Of a stretch of DNA of 64,000 nucleotides, positions 18,562 through 30,704 are shown in pieces. The stretch's first letter is position 1, and each line of letters starts with the position of its first letter. The translations under genes were made by a program, and so were the position numbers. Source of the DNA: Peltaster fructicola (lineage: Eukaryota; Ascomycota; Dothideomycetes); contig CP051140.1 of assembly GCA_001592805.2 (NCBI GenBank), positions 1,365,501 through 1,429,500 of the forward strand. The letters run 5' to 3'. Under the pieces are notes generated by a model. That model worked only from the letters and a program-made list of their open reading frames with translations. It had not been told where the DNA came from and did not search any database.

Positions 18562-20702
18562 ATGCCTCCAAAGCAGGAGAAAAGCGCCCTCAAAAGAGCC
18601 AGAGTACGTGCGCAGGCTGCAAGAGCTTGACATAGTCGCTAAATGTACTCAACAGGCATCAGCCGGAGAAGAAACAGAGATTAAGAAGCCAAGGCGTTCC
18701 GCTAGACTCACAAATGATCTCAAAGACGAACATGAGCATGTTCGACGAGATGCCGGACTTCCTTCGCCTGTCACGCACGCATCTACGAACTCAGTAAAGG
18801 CGACTCCGCGGAATGGTAATACGGAGGAGCTCGATCGAAGAGCCACACCTGAGATCAGTCCACCTCCGTCTCTCAGAACTGGTGCGGTGTCGTCACCAGT
18901 TGGGGATACACAGCCTTTTTCGCAATTCGTCAACCCTCCGCCATACTCCTATGAAGTTGAGAACGAGGAAGAGGAAGGTGTTTGGGGATATTTACTACCA
19001 CTCAATGGAATGTCAGACGCACTTGTGATGCGCAAGCGCGCAGCGTGTCCTCTCCCGGACAACGAGCTTGGCGACTCCAAGAAGGCAAAGCGAAATGTGC
19101 CCAAGAAACACTACGAGAAGGTCGAAGAAGACTTTGAGAAGAGGAAGATTAGCTCAATACCTTCTGGCGGTTTCCTGCTAGGCAGGCACCCTGAGTGCGA
19201 CCGAGTGATCGACGAGCCAACCGTCAGTAACAGGCACACTCTTATATTTTCAGAAAACAAGAACGGCTCCGCGATTGCGGTTCTGGAAGATCTCAGCGGC
19301 AATGGCACCTATGTGAACGATGGTATCGTTGGACGAAACAAGCGCCGAGAGCTGCACGACGGCGACGAGATCTCAGTGTCATCTGCAGCACGTTTCATAT
19401 TCCGCTATCCACGATCGCGAGAGAGCAACGCATTCCGTCAGCACTACAGCATCCAGGGCATGCTAGGAAAGGGCCACTTCGCATCAGTCTACCTAGCCAC
19501 TGAGAAATCGTCTGGAATGCGCTTTGCAGTGAAGAAGTTCGAAAAGCGCAGTGGACCTGGCGAGAAGAGCAAGATTGATGGTCTTCAGCAAGAAATTGCA
19601 GTGCTTATGAGCGTTAGTCACCCGAATATGCTCTGCTTGAAAGATTGCTTCGACGAGAAGGACGGTGTGTACTTGGTTCTGGAGCTTGCCAACGAAGGAG
19701 AGCTCTTCAACTGGATCATCATGAAGCACAAACTCACCGAGCAAGAAGCGCGAAAGGTCTTCGTGCAGTTGTTCCAAGGCATCAAGTACCTGGTATGTTG
19801 TACCGTGCTATCATCTGTCAAACCACTGACCTATGCAGCACGACCGAAACATCGTACATCGAGATATCAAGCCGGAGAACATCCTGCTTGTCGACAAAGA
19901 GCTGACCATCAAGATAGCTGACTTTGGTCTTGCGAAGATCATCGGCGAGGAATCCTTCACCACCACATTGTGCGGTACACCATCATACGTCGCGCCAGAG
20001 ATTCTCGAGCCCACGAATCGAAGACGCTACACACGTGCCGTAGACGTGTGGAGTCTTGGAGTCGTGCTGTATATCTGTTTGTGCGGCTTTCCGCCGTTTT
20101 CAGACGAGCTATACACACCTGAGAATCCATACACCCTCAGCCAACAGATCAAGATGGGTCGTTTCGACTACCCTTCGCCATACTGGGACACTGTCGGCGA
20201 CCCGGCACTTGACCTTATCGACAAAATGCTGACTGTGGATGTCGATCGACGAGCCACCATTGAAGAATGTCTAGAACATCCGTGGACGACACAGCGAGAC
20301 ATCAATCCCAATGATAGCACCGATGGAATCAGTGGTCAGCTCGCAGATCTCGACTTCGCCAAGCGCAAGCCAGTTCGCGAGCGAACATTGCTCTCGTCCA
20401 TCAACGATGTCAAGGTCGAGCGCGTGATCAAAACAGAAGCAGACAAGCGGGATGTCAGAGTCTTCGACAAGAACTCTGCACCACATTTCGATCGAATGCC
20501 GGGTGACGAGCCGAAGAAGACCAACGGCAACCAGCAACAAGGCGGTAGGCCAGAACACACGGTCGAGCCAGCTCCAGATGCAGCTCGTGATCCGAAGGAA
20601 TTCATAGAGATGGGCGGCAAGGGCGATCAGATTCTCTACGATGAGAACGTTAGCCGTTACCCTGACGCAACAATGAAGGCTGGCGTGCCAGACGAAGATT
20701 GA
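18562..20702 (+). CDS. prd-4/CHK2: Chk2/Cds1-type checkpoint kinase (PRD-4 class)
   Basis: Three exons (18562-18603, 18656-19792, 19839-20702) with introns of 52 and 46 bp give 680 residues. The short first exon (MPPKQEKSALKRAR) was found by following a GTACGT donor. The N-terminus is basic and carries an SQ/TQ pair (GDTQPFSQF). FHA is about 185-265 (LGRHPECDRVI, TVSNRHTLIF, LSGNGTYVNDG). The kinase is about 277-545: MLGKGHFASVY, ATP lysine in FAVKKFEK, VHRDIKPEN near 399, ADFGLAK and GTPSYVAPEI. The tail is basic and disordered. This single-FHA layout is Chk2/Cds1; in Neurospora PRD-4 also links DNA damage to the clock. Intron 2 falls between KYL and HDRN, just before the catalytic loop. Confidence 0.95.
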
Positions 20703-21119
20703 AATACTACGACCGCTTACGCTGTATACATCATGGGCTGTTGTTGCCACCAAAGGTAGAGTTGACATAACACGCACAGCATACTTCTGTTCATAGTACT
20801 GCCTCGATGCACCATAACATGAGATCGAGCCGAATCAATGAAGTGCCAGTATATTATTTCGTCCCTCATGGACCGTTTGCTATTCGTGCTAGTAGTACAG
20901 TTCTGCAGGCTGTGTCCCAAGCTCGGTCTAAGTCTGGGACACTGCAGCATTAGAAAAAGAAACGTTCAAAACAGATCGCTCGCTATGCTTTCTTCACCTG
21001 ATCCTTCCGTGAACGCCATTACTTCCAGAAAGCTTGGGTATCTCAAGAATAAAGGTTCGATGCCTTAAGTCTTCAAAGTAGGGTGCCAGTTCCGTGGCGC
21101 TGCAAAAGTCGTACGGTCT
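20703..21119. other. Convergent 3' gap
   Basis: 417 bp between the converging kinase and RhoGAP genes. No features beyond AT-rich 3'-UTR-like sequence; a lone B-box-like ggttcgatgcc at about 21055 has no matching A box, so it is not called a tRNA. Confidence 0.5.
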
Positions 21120-23230
21120 TCAAGCCTGGATACGACGGTCGGCAGAGACGGAGCGGTTCTTGGAGTTGTCGCGTGACGTCAATTGTCGTGAGGACGAAGT
21201 AGTAGGTCGACCAATGTGCTCCACGGCACTCATCATTGAACCGCCGCTGCTGCTGACAGCGCGCTCATCGTCGTAGTGCTGCTGTTGAATAGTGACGGGC
21301 GCGACCACAGGCTCGGATACCGACTGGGTCTCAGATCCAGGCTCGGGCATATGCTCGGCTTCTGGCTCATGGTAGTTAGGGTCTTCCAGCTTCTTCTCTT
21401 CCTCGAGAGTACGCTTTTCAGTCCAGCAGCCTTGCCAGCAGTTCCGCCAGTCTCCGATCAGGTAGTTGAAGAGCCAGCGCTCAATCTTGAGGCATGGTGT
21501 GATGCAGATTGAGAGGTTGTTGAGGTCCATGCGGTTCTTATCCTGATGGCTGACGAGAAGGCTCAAGTGGCATGTGATTGCGAAGAGAAGATAGTAGTTG
21601 AAAGGTGGAAGCTCCGAGAGAGTATCACGAAGCTTCTGTGGTGCTGCCTGGCCGATCTTGTTGTACTCTGGGTTATTCTTCTCGAGCTCTGCAGCAAGCT
21701 CGGTCTGAAGTGCGACAGGAAAGATCTCGGTCGGAAGCTCACGAAGCCACAGCTTGAGAAGACTGCTGATGGTGTTGGGATCGTAGAGCTCGGGCTCGTC
21801 AAGTAGGTCAATATCGTGTTCTGCAAGGCGTTAGCAGAGAAGCCACTGTAGCTTCCACTCAACATACCTGTATCGAAGCGCTTCTGCCAGTACTTGATTT
21901 GTGGGCCACTGCCGGGAATACGGTAGAGACCTTCGGATTCGCAGTTGAGGTTGAGGTAGCTAGTTGAAGTCAGTATGGAACCGAGGATAGACATGCTTGA
22001 ACTCACTCTATGCAACGCCATGGCAAACTTGGCATCCAGTACTCAGTCTTGTCCTTGCAGGCGTCAAGGCTTTTACTGATGCGGGTGATGCGTGTTTGCT
22101 GAACCAGTGGTAGTGAAATGACACGAAGAACGTGCTCTTCAAACACTGGCATGGTCTCTCGCTCATGACTGCTTCCGCTTCTAGCCATCTTGCCGATGCG
22201 ACTGAGGAAGTTTCCGCCGCCGGTCTTCGCCTTGGACAACGCATTCTTCATGGAGCTGCCCACAGCACCACCCATATCCCGCGAGGAGTCGCTTGTTTCA
22301 GGTCGAGGTGTGCGTTCTGTAGACTTTCCACGTTTGTCCTTGCTCTTGTCCCTGAACGTATCAGCTCTGTGGTCCCCTCGAGGTGGTGCAGTGCGCGGCG
22401 GCGGCGGATCCACGGTTAGGTAACCGTTTGGCTTTGTTTTCGAAGAATGAGAGTCCTTGCGTTGAGATTTCGAGCGCGTTAGTGGGTTGCGGAAAGTTTT
22501 CTCTTTCCGCGGCGCTGTGGTGTTTTCTTCGCTTGATTGTTGCAGTGCTAATGGAGGTCGGTGGCCGTCGAGACCTACGGTCTTGGTCACTGCAATCACG
22601 TTAGCATTTGGTCTTTTCGGAGAACTAGCGACGTGACGACAGTGACTGCGTATAATGAGTATCGGGCAAGAGAGGTGAGCGCTCGGCTGCACGCGCAGTG
22701 TTGAAGCCATCCACCTTTGCACCTCTCTTGCCTGATTTTGCTCATAACAAACGACAAGCCGTTGCATCCACACGTGCTACAGGTTCAAACATACCATCAA
22801 GCGTGGATTTCGACACAGCTTCTGCACTCCCGACCAGACTGAGCTCAGGTGTGCTGCCTGGTGCTTTTCGCAAATGGTATATCTTGGACATGCTGCTACT
22901 GCCCGGGCGCAGCACGTCCTGCTCCTCCTCCCCTCTCCCAGGTCGCAACCAACCACCTTGTTGTGACGTCGATGGCAGTCTATCAGTCGATTTGTTGCCG
23001 TTGAGCAGCGTCGTTTTGAGCGGGTCCTTGCGAGGGTCGCTGGGATCAGACAATGGCGGTGGTGAGGTCGGCAGTGGAGGTAGCGAGGACAAGGAAAAGC
23101 TGCCCTCAATAGAGCTCAGATCGATACCTTGCAGGGCTATGGGACTGCTGGTAGGTCGAGGAGCGGTACTTCTGGCTGCAGTACTGTCGATGGAGAGCTG
23201 CAGTTCGTTAGGCTTTGCGTTACGAGGCAT
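21120..23230 (-). CDS. RhoGAP-domain protein
   Basis: Four exons (23230-22795, 22589-22007, 21959-21868, 21820-21120) separated by introns of 205, 47 and 47 bp give 603 residues. Residues 1-250 are proline/serine-rich and disordered. The GAP domain spans about 290-480: PVFEEHVLRVISLPLV, then LNLNCESEGLYRIPGSGPQ with the arginine finger in GLYRIPG, LLKLWLRELPTEIFP, NYYLLFAITCHLSLL and NRMDLNNLSICITPCL. It should speed GTP hydrolysis on a Rho/Cdc42-type GTPase controlling polarity, but the target is not readable. The tail (LFNYLIGDWRNCWQGC) follows the domain directly and precedes a disordered end. Intron 1 is four times longer than its neighbours and contains a strong hairpin; the exon-2 frame stays open through most of it, so an alternative downstream start is possible. 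Confidence 0.85.
22655..22745 (-). other. 91-nt hairpin inside RhoGAP intron 1
   Basis: Arms 22661-22677 and 22720-22736 (17 nt) are complementary except for one pair. After a small internal loop the pairing resumes with 22655-22659 and 22741-22745 (ATGAG/CTCAT). The 42-nt loop contains a CTGC/GCAG mini-stem (22687-22690 with 22695-22698). It may be an intronic RNA structure, a small-RNA precursor or a tiny inverted-repeat insertion; no target-site duplication is evident. Confidence 0.8.
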
Positions 23231-24466
23231 TGTGGTTGGTGTTTTAAACTCCTGCATACGCGGAGCTAATTTGGTCTTGAATGGCCCACACTCCTTTCGC
23301 AGATCAGCCTGGGGTTGTTTCTTTCTGACGGTGAGCACAAGCCTGTCGAGGGTCGAAAACGTCAGCAACGTTCGGTATGCATCATCTAAGGAGAGCCAAT
23401 GGTGCTGTGGTGCTGATTGTGCTTATGCGACGTATGCTGAACAAACCAGATGAAGTCCCGTTTCAGCCGCGATGGGCAGCGGGGTGCGTGGGTTTGCTAC
23501 AGCAGCAGCAGCAGCAGCGGCGGCGGCGGCGCACAACAAAGAGAGAACAAGAGACCCGATAGACGTACAGATTATGGGCGGCAGAAAGAGTGACTTTCCA
23601 GGATGCTTGCGCGCGCACGTTGCGCTTATTCGATGTTGTCGTCTATTGTCAAGGATACCCAATCAGTGGATGATTGTATTGTTTTCTGCTGTGATCCTGG
23701 TCCTAGCAGTCTGCACCTCACAGAACCGCCTCTAGGAGATCCTGTCGCTGACGCTGGTGATGAGGTGATAATGATGCCGCTGACTCGCCGACTCTCCCAG
23801 ACTGGTGCAAGTGGCCTATATGTTGGAAGTTTGCTGCCAAAACGGCTGCGGGACCGAACAGTGATGGTGTCAAATGGTGTCTCACTTGACTTCGGATGGT
23901 CTCGTGCGCACAAGCTCTTCAAATTCGCTCGATAATGCTGGCTCTTGTTGCAATCATGACACGGGCGGCCCCAAAGATGAGATGGATGAGTAGGATGAAG
24001 TTGAGAAGATGTCGCGGAAGATCGTATCTGCTGAAGGAAGGGACCAGACGAGGTCGTAGTCCAGCAAGGACATTGACGAAATTGACTTCGCTAAAACCGC
24101 GCTGCAAGTCATTCATTTGCTTTGTCGACCCTGACCCCTGGTCCTAGCGCGATCGACGCGTTTGTGCTCTGTCTTTGGTGTAGGGCATCTCCAGATCGTT
24201 CGAAGGGGTCCCTTGTTTCATCTCAACTTTGCGAGGCGTAGGGCACCATCCAATCTATCGTCCTTCGCGCATCGTGTGTGACCGAGATGAGCATCTGGTA
24301 ACGCGACTCGCCACGTTGCCAACGATCCGGAATCCACTTAAGATCGCGGAAACGAGCTCGGCGTACAAGGCTCCCGCCATCTTTAGGCTCCACAGCCAGC
24401 AAACAGCCGTCAGCCATAAAACCATTCTCTCTGCGCAGTCTTTTTCAGCGCTGCCACGAACCCGAG
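23231..24466. other. Divergent region RhoGAP / BET2
   Basis: 1.2 kb with no supported gene. Short minus-strand frames at 23626-23922, 23919-24116 and 24223-24417 lack recognisable content and splice together in no convincing way. A CAG/CGG tract (23500-23529) lies in the probable RhoGAP leader. Confidence 0.4.
23500..23529. repeat. (CAG)6(CGG)4 trinucleotide tract
   Basis: Six CAG units pass directly into four CGG units, about 270 bp upstream of the RhoGAP start codon. On the RhoGAP-sense strand this reads as GC-rich CCG/CTG repeats, likely within the leader or promoter. Confidence 0.95.
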
Positions 24467-25555
24467 ATGTCCTTGGCGGCTGGACCAGGAATAGCAGGCG
24501 CCGCTAAAGCGTCAACGCAGCAGCTGACACTGGTCACGGACAAGCATGTGGCGTATATTCGGAGCCTCGATTCAGTATGCCTGCTAGATTGCTCTATTCT
24601 TATAAGACTGATGCTCTAGTAGCGCAAGGACGAGCTCGACTATCATCTCACCGAGCATCTGCGTGTTGCAGGAATCTACTGGGGATTGACAGCCCTGCAT
24701 GTGCTAGGACAGCCTGATGCTCTACCGCGAGACGACATTCTCAAGTATGTGCTTAGCTGCCTACATGATAACGGCGGCTTCAGCGCTGCGCCGCAACACG
24801 ATCCACACATGCTCTTCACTATCTATGGTGTGCAGATCGTCACTATGCTCGACGGCTTCAATGAGCTCGAGCGACAGCTGCCAGACGGTCGAGCTAAGAT
24901 CGGACGGTACGTTGCGAGCTTGCAGCAACCGAACGGCACGTTTGCTGGCGATTCCTGGGGCGAGACAGATACTCGCTTCCTGTACGGCGCTTTCAATGCA
25001 CTGTCTCTGCTCGGCCTGATGCCGCACCAACAACCTGATCAGCCGCCGCTTGTCGACGTTGCTGCCGCACTAGCACACATTCGTGCCAGCCAGAACTTCG
25101 ATGGTGGCTTCGGCACGAGTCCTGGAGCAGAATCTCATGCTGGGCAGATCTTCACCTGTGTTGCAACTCTAAAGATCACTGGCCAGCTTGATAGCTTCCT
25201 AGGTGAGTCTGGTAAGGACCGTCTTGGTGCGTGGCTCAGTGAACGTCAACTCAGCAGTGGAGGTCTGAACGGCAGACCTGAGAAGCTCGTTGATGTTTGC
25301 TACAGCTGGTGGGTCATGAGCAGCATGGCCATGATTGATCGACTGCACTGGATCGACAAGGAGAAACTCACCAGCTTCATACTCGAGTGTCAGGATCCTA
25401 GCCAAGGCGGCTTTGCTGACCGGCCTGGCGATATGGTTGATGTCTTCCACACCAATTTCGGCATCGCTGGTCTGAGTCTTCTCGGCTATCCTGGTCTGCA
25501 AGATGTAGATCCTGCATTGTACGTTGACCACCACAGCATACAGTACAGTAGCTAA
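24467..25555 (+). CDS. BET2: Rab geranylgeranyltransferase (type II) beta subunit
   Basis: Two exons (24467-24574, 24623-25555) with a 48-bp intron joining IRSLDS to RKDELDYHLTEHLR; 346 residues. The prenyltransferase alpha-alpha barrel repeats are clear (GGFSAAPQHDPHMLFTIY; QQPNGTFAGDSWGETDTRF; QNFDGGFGTSPGAESHAGQ; GGLNGRPEKLVDVCYSWW; GGFADRPGDMVDVFHTNF). Zinc ligands are visible as Asp and Cys in LVDVCYSW and His in VFHTNFGIAGL. With the alpha subunit and Rab escort protein it transfers geranylgeranyl groups to C-terminal cysteines of Rab GTPases. Length and repeat number fit the family; the intron falls before the first repeat. Confidence 0.97.
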
Positions 25556-26705
25556 TTCTGAGTTTAGTTGCCTGCCTAGAAGCGTTACGGACAAAGCTTT
25601 GAAGTTATGATCTATGGTCCGTGGCATGTTCGTCACCACCTTCTCGTGGCCTTAGCAGAAGGCGAGTCCTCAACAAACATGTCCGAATGGAGGAAGATAG
25701 GTGTACTCACGTACAAGCAGGACCAATATCACCTTTGCCAGAGTATCAGCACACAGAGCCTTGCGGCCATCTCTCTGGCAGCATGAGTGCCATCCGAATG
25801 GCTATGCTGCTCCAGTCGGTATGATTGCATCTAAAATATCATGCGCTACGGCCTCGCTGGTATATGGATCTTGCGAGACCGCTGTGTGCTCGAAGATGGC
25901 AGAGCAGTCGATGTCTGTATCTAACTCAGACTGCACTGCAATAACATCTAGGAAAGCTCTGGTCTTACGAGAGGCTGTGTGAAACGTATAGCTTGGCTGC
26001 AATATGCTCTGCAATAATGCAAAGTACAGCTCAGACGCGCTGTCAGTGCAAGGTGTGTACATTTGTTATATCTCATTCACGTCGTCAGCCTTCGAAACAA
26101 CCTGCTGAGGTTGCACTCACTCTCGTGTCGCGTCCGCGACAAGCAGCCTAGTCTTGGCATAGCAGGGTGGGGGCCAAAAGTCCATCATCTTGACCGCAGC
26201 TGCTTCGAGTCCAACATCACTCCTGTGTTGCTGTCAGTCGCTACCAGCCGTGTTCAATCGATACTTGCCCTTAGATGACCACAAAATTACGCGCTTTCCC
26301 AGTGCATTACGAAGAGGACCTGAGCCTGGCTAGAGAAACAAAACACTGTGAGTGCAGCACTTCCACACCAACCTCACTTCCCTCCACACTCTCTCCTTGA
26401 TGTTTGTGCCTGTCATTCTCTCATTGGATTCTCGTTGGCCGGGCCTTGCTTTCGTTGACGATTTGACCACAACTCGAAACTAATGTTTACTCAGACCTCA
26501 CCTGCCAATCACTCATTCGAAGCTTGCCAACAATTTGAGAGCTCGATCAGCTCCTATCCGCCATCACATGTCTTGCACAAGCTCCTGCAAGCAGTCCCTC
26601 AATTGACCAATCTTGCTACACAGAAACGACGAGATCGATCCCATCGAAGACGGCAGCAGCCCTCGTTCATACTGCCATTGAGTTGATAGCTTCCACGAAG
26701 CACCG
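25556..26705. other. Intergenic, no gene supported
   Basis: 1.15 kb between two same-strand genes. The best open frame (25802-26062, minus, 86 codons) has no hydrophobic segment, motif or codon pattern that I can defend. Pyrimidine-rich sequence near 26340-26480 looks like the promoter of the next gene. Confidence 0.4.
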
Positions 26706-28551
26706 ATGGAGATGGACCGAGATGCTATGCCACTGCTATGCACCATCTGCGAACGAAAGCCAACATTCTCAGACGTCAGCCATCTTCTCACCCACATATC
26801 TAGCAAGCAACACTTGAGCAATTATTTTAGGATTCAAGTCCTGTCCACTGGCGATGGCGCAGCGCAAGCAGCTCTTGACCAGTACAACAACTGGTACACA
26901 CAATGGGACATGAGCGAAATGCTCAAGGAACGTATGAATCAGAAGGAGAAGAAGAAATCCAACACAGCGCGTGGTGGTTCAAGAGGTGAGCGTGATGGCA
27001 ACGAATCAAACTCGCATGCTGACGCCTCTCATAGTCCCTCCAGCAGCTCGCAAGGCCGTCAAGAAGACTGAGACTGCGGGTCGTCGAACCCACTTCTCGA
27101 AGCACGAGCAAGCATCAAAGCCACAGGCCCAAATCAAACTCGAAGCCACATATCCTCCTTTCCTCCCAGCTCACACACACCCGTATGGTCCAAGCTATGC
27201 TCGAAGCTCGATCAATACACTGCCGCAAGCCTGGTCCACACAGAATACCTACTTCAAGACCGAAGAAGATTCAAGCTCAGAAGATGCTGCTGGTGAAGAC
27301 GAGGAAGACTTCGGCTACGTCCCTGGTCGCTATAGACGTATGACTCGCACTAGCAATGGGCCACTCAGCTCTTCCTTCCTGGACACTGATGGGCTCGAGG
27401 ATTTCGGAGAAGATGATGTGCATGACAGCCTCAAGTTGAAGGGAGTTGTGTGGCCTGGAATGTTTCTTTTCGACTCTGCAACTCCGGAGATGCAACGACG
27501 ACGCAACCAGAAGAAGGATACCAACGTAGTTGCACGATTGGAGGCTACCAGTAAGATCATTGGACCAGATGAGCTCATATTCAACATGTCTGGAGAGTTC
27601 TTGCAGCAGCGTAACATTTGTGGAAGCACTGAACCAAATACTCCGCTCAAGGGCGAAAGCACACCGGAGCCAGACACTCCTCCCATCAAGAAGAGGAAGA
27701 CACGCAGCAAACGCGCTCGAAATGCCTTGGAAGCCAGGGATGTCAACAACGGCGCTGCCACTCGTCGATCACGACGTTCACACGCATCCTTTGGCCATAG
27801 GAAGAATACAATCGCTGATGAGGCCTCTGATGATATCGATAACGCCGTCACATATGAGGGCTCACGCAAGCGCAGCCGGGGAGGCCTGAGCATCCATCGT
27901 GACAACTCGGGTCCTGACATCACTTTCAACCACCCAGCGAGCCAGAATGGCTACAACTTACCATATGCAATGTCTGGGTTCGGTAACGGTTCATCGCATC
28001 ATAGCTACGCACCGTCCCGAGCCGACACACCCATGGCTGCTCCAGCCACGTATGGCTTCATACAGGATGACTACTTCCGCCAAGGCTCTGGACATGGTCA
28101 GTTCAGAGGCATCGGAGATGGTTCAGGCATGTCAGCACGCGATCTGTCTGCTTTTGGAGCCTTCCAGCCGTCCTTCAACCCTTTCTCTACCGTCGAGAGT
28201 GTACAGCATCGAGCATCTGGTCTCGATGTGCATCCATCGTTCATGCCGGTGACGAATGGACCGCAGATGTTCCCAATGCCAGCACAGCGCCCGTTGACAG
28301 CCAACGGCACCGAGACAAGCATGGTCCATGGTCATCCGTCCTGGAACGATCTGGGTGATACGGTTGACCCCAATATCAACTTCAGCTTCTACGATGACCC
28401 GGGCACTAATGATACTGGTAACCCACTCTTCTTCGGCAGTGACGTACTCTTTCCGGAGGACCTAGACGCTCTACCAGCAGTGCAACCTACGGTCAAGCCA
28501 GATGGTGACAGTGAAGCTGACACAATCTCCTTGGCCAGCGATCAGAAGTGA
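26706..28551 (+). CDS. U1-like C2H2 zinc-finger protein, otherwise disordered
   Basis: Two exons (26706-26985, 27035-28551) with a 49-bp intron (GTGAGC, GCTGACG, ATAG) produce 598 residues. The N-terminus carries one finger, CTICERKPTFSDVSHLLTH, followed by ISSKQH, resembling U1-type/matrin fingers that bind RNA or structured nucleic acid. A helical segment follows (AAQAALDQYNNWYTQWDM). The rest is polar and disordered, with acidic (EEDSSSEDAAGEDEEDFGY) and strongly basic (PIKKRKTRSKRARNALE) nuclear-signal-like patches. The C-terminal third is Gly/Ser/Pro/Phe-rich, with an acidic hydrophobic end (FFGSDVLFPEDLDALP) that looks like an activation region. A nuclear regulator is likely; no named family is recognised. 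Confidence 0.82.
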
Positions 28552-28836
28552 CATGCTCAACGCAGTGCCACTTCGAAAGACCTCTTGCGGCTTCGAAGTG
28601 GCCACCACTTATGTTATCACATGATCGATCGTCAACTACATTATGCTGATTGTACATCTATGAGCGTTGTTATGACACGGAGGAGCTTGGCACGGTGGCA
28701 GGCATTTATCCCAACATCGAATTCAAAAGCACAATCACAGGGAGGCGTGGCGTGCTGTTTGACGTGTATGTGATAGCATATGTAGAACTTGTGAAGGACC
28801 TTTGAGAGTCATCTAATTGACCTAGTCACTCGCTCG

Positions 28837-30065
28837 TCATGCAACTTCTTCCACCAGTATCCTCGCGCCACCTGGAGGTCGCTGATCTGCTGGTGCTAGG
28901 ACCTCGCCGGCAGGTGATTGAAGCCATTCCGTTGGTACTCCCAGCATGCTCCCAGATGCAGAATTGATCCATCGTACGTATACAGGATCAGCTGGTATTT
29001 CGTCTCCATCTTCACCTTCTGCGCCGGGAGTGCCGTTGTTGTTGGCTTGCGCCGCCAGGATCTCAGCTCGGGTGCGACGCTTTGGAGCAGGTTTTTTGAG
29101 CAGCTTGTTAATTGTGTCGATCTGGACTCTGTTAGCAGTGGACGTACACGCTTCCGACATCAGCATACCTTTTCTTCCTCATTACGCTTCTCAGACAGAT
29201 TCTTGCGCCTTCTTGCCATCTCGGCTCTTCGCATAACGTGCTCTTCTGCGCTGATGTGCTTCTTCTTCTGTGCTTCATTGCTTAACGCAAGCAGACTGGG
29301 ATCTTCTTCTTCCTCGAATTGACCTCGTTGCCGTCGAGTTAGCTTGGTGAGATCGGGAGTGGCAGATCTTGAGCCATCCTCCATATCATCGTCATCTTCA
29401 TCCTCGTCCTCGTCCTCGTCCAGTTCCTCGTCATCATCGGGACCAAGTGTTGTGTTAATTTGGCCCTCATCATCAGAGTCGAGATCTGACATGTCCTCGT
29501 CTTCGAGCTCCTTAGCCTCAACGCTCTGTAGAGTACCCTCGCGTGGCGCGGATACCTTGACTTTTGGTTTGCCTTGGGTATTCGTGGTCTGCTGTATCCT
29601 CGGAGGTGGCGGGTGACTTGCCACTATCTCGTCGTCATCTTCTTCTCCTTCGGCGTCCTCGTCGTCATCCATATCCTCGTCTTCATCGTCGAACCGTTCT
29701 CCAGTCAATTCCGGCTCGAGATTATCGTCCATCTCTTCATCGTCGTCATCGTCGCTGTCTGGCTCTACTACGGCCCTTGGGTTACGAGTAGAACGAACGC
29801 TACGACCGACGGGTGCGGCTGAACTCGATACCTGCTCATCATCGTCAGGATTTTGCTGCCCGTGGTGCGCATTAGAAGTGGCTTCGCGTAGCTTGCTTGG
29901 AGGTGCTTTAACGGTCAATCTGAGAGATGGACTCCCGCCTGCTTGTGTACGGGATAGAGAGGCGGATGATTGTGCTGTTGTTGGACTTACACTACGCGTG
30001 TCGTTAGTTCGTGAATATGGACGAGATCGAGCTGCCGGGCGCGTGGAACGGCGTGCAGGTGGCAT
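28837..30065 (-). CDS. IES2: INO80 chromatin-remodelling subunit Ies2 (PAPA-1-like domain)
   Basis: Two exons (30065-29169, 29121-28837) and a 47-bp intron whose CTAAC branch lies 9 nt before the AGTCCAG acceptor; 393 residues. The join gives EEEKIDTINKLLKKPAPKRR, the heart of the PAPA-1 domain. That domain starts at LTKLTRRQRGQFEEEEDP and runs through EEHVMRRAEMARRRKNLSEKR. The N-terminal half is disordered, first basic then very acidic (long Asp/Glu runs near residues 95-145 and 205-235). The C-terminus has PVYVRWINSASGSMLGVP, common in fungal Ies2. The protein activates the Ino80 ATPase for nucleosome sliding. No HIT-type zinc finger is present. Confidence 0.92.
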
Positions 30066-30704
30066 GATGATGTTGCGTAAGTGGATGTTAACAGTGAGAA
30101 AGAGGCAAAGAGGCGAGGGTCGTCACGTCAAGCAGTCTGCATAGCGGCTTGTCGTTGTCTCGCACAGCAGCTGCAGCCTGCATGCCATTGATACATCGAT
30201 CCTGCACAGCCAGGCATGTCAAAGCACAAAGGGACGCGGTGAGATCCACTCAAGTACTGGCAAGCAACACTGCCATCCATAAGGGCTGCTTTGATGTCGC
30301 TTTGACTTTGACGAATGGGAGAAGACGGAGCCACTTACCGTGCGCCTTCTGGAGGCTGATATAAGGGCAGCGATGCTGTTGGCGTGACGCGCAGCGGCGC
30401 GCTTATTGCTCCTCCAGTAGATGACTTGAAGCGCTTTGCACTCCCGCGATCGCCTTGTTCGGTCATGCTGGCGTGTGGCTTGATGTCAGGATATGGTTGG
30501 GCAATCGAGAGGTAAGCTCTCTAGAGAGTCATGGTCATATAAAGGTCGTCGATCAATGTTTAGCTAAGCGGAAGTGAATGCCTGTGCCTGCCAAGCCAAT
30601 AGAACCGAGGCTGGTAGTCTCTGTATGCGGTTCACAGCTTCGGTAAAGACAAGCTACATCTCTTGCAACGCAGGCTCGAGCAGCTCCATCTCCTGCGCAT
30701 CACA
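30066..30704. other. Divergent promoter region IES2 / peroxin
   Basis: 639 bp with no coding content. A perfect 12-bp palindrome, ctctctagagag, lies at 30517-30528, 177 bp before the peroxin ATG. Confidence 0.5.

Noticed and set aside
21050-21065. tRNA-like B box (ggttcgatgcc)
   Set aside because: No A box or cloverleaf arms in the preceding 80 bp.
23626-24417. Minus-strand frames between RhoGAP and BET2
   Set aside because: Short, no domains, and no set of splice sites joins them into a sensible protein.
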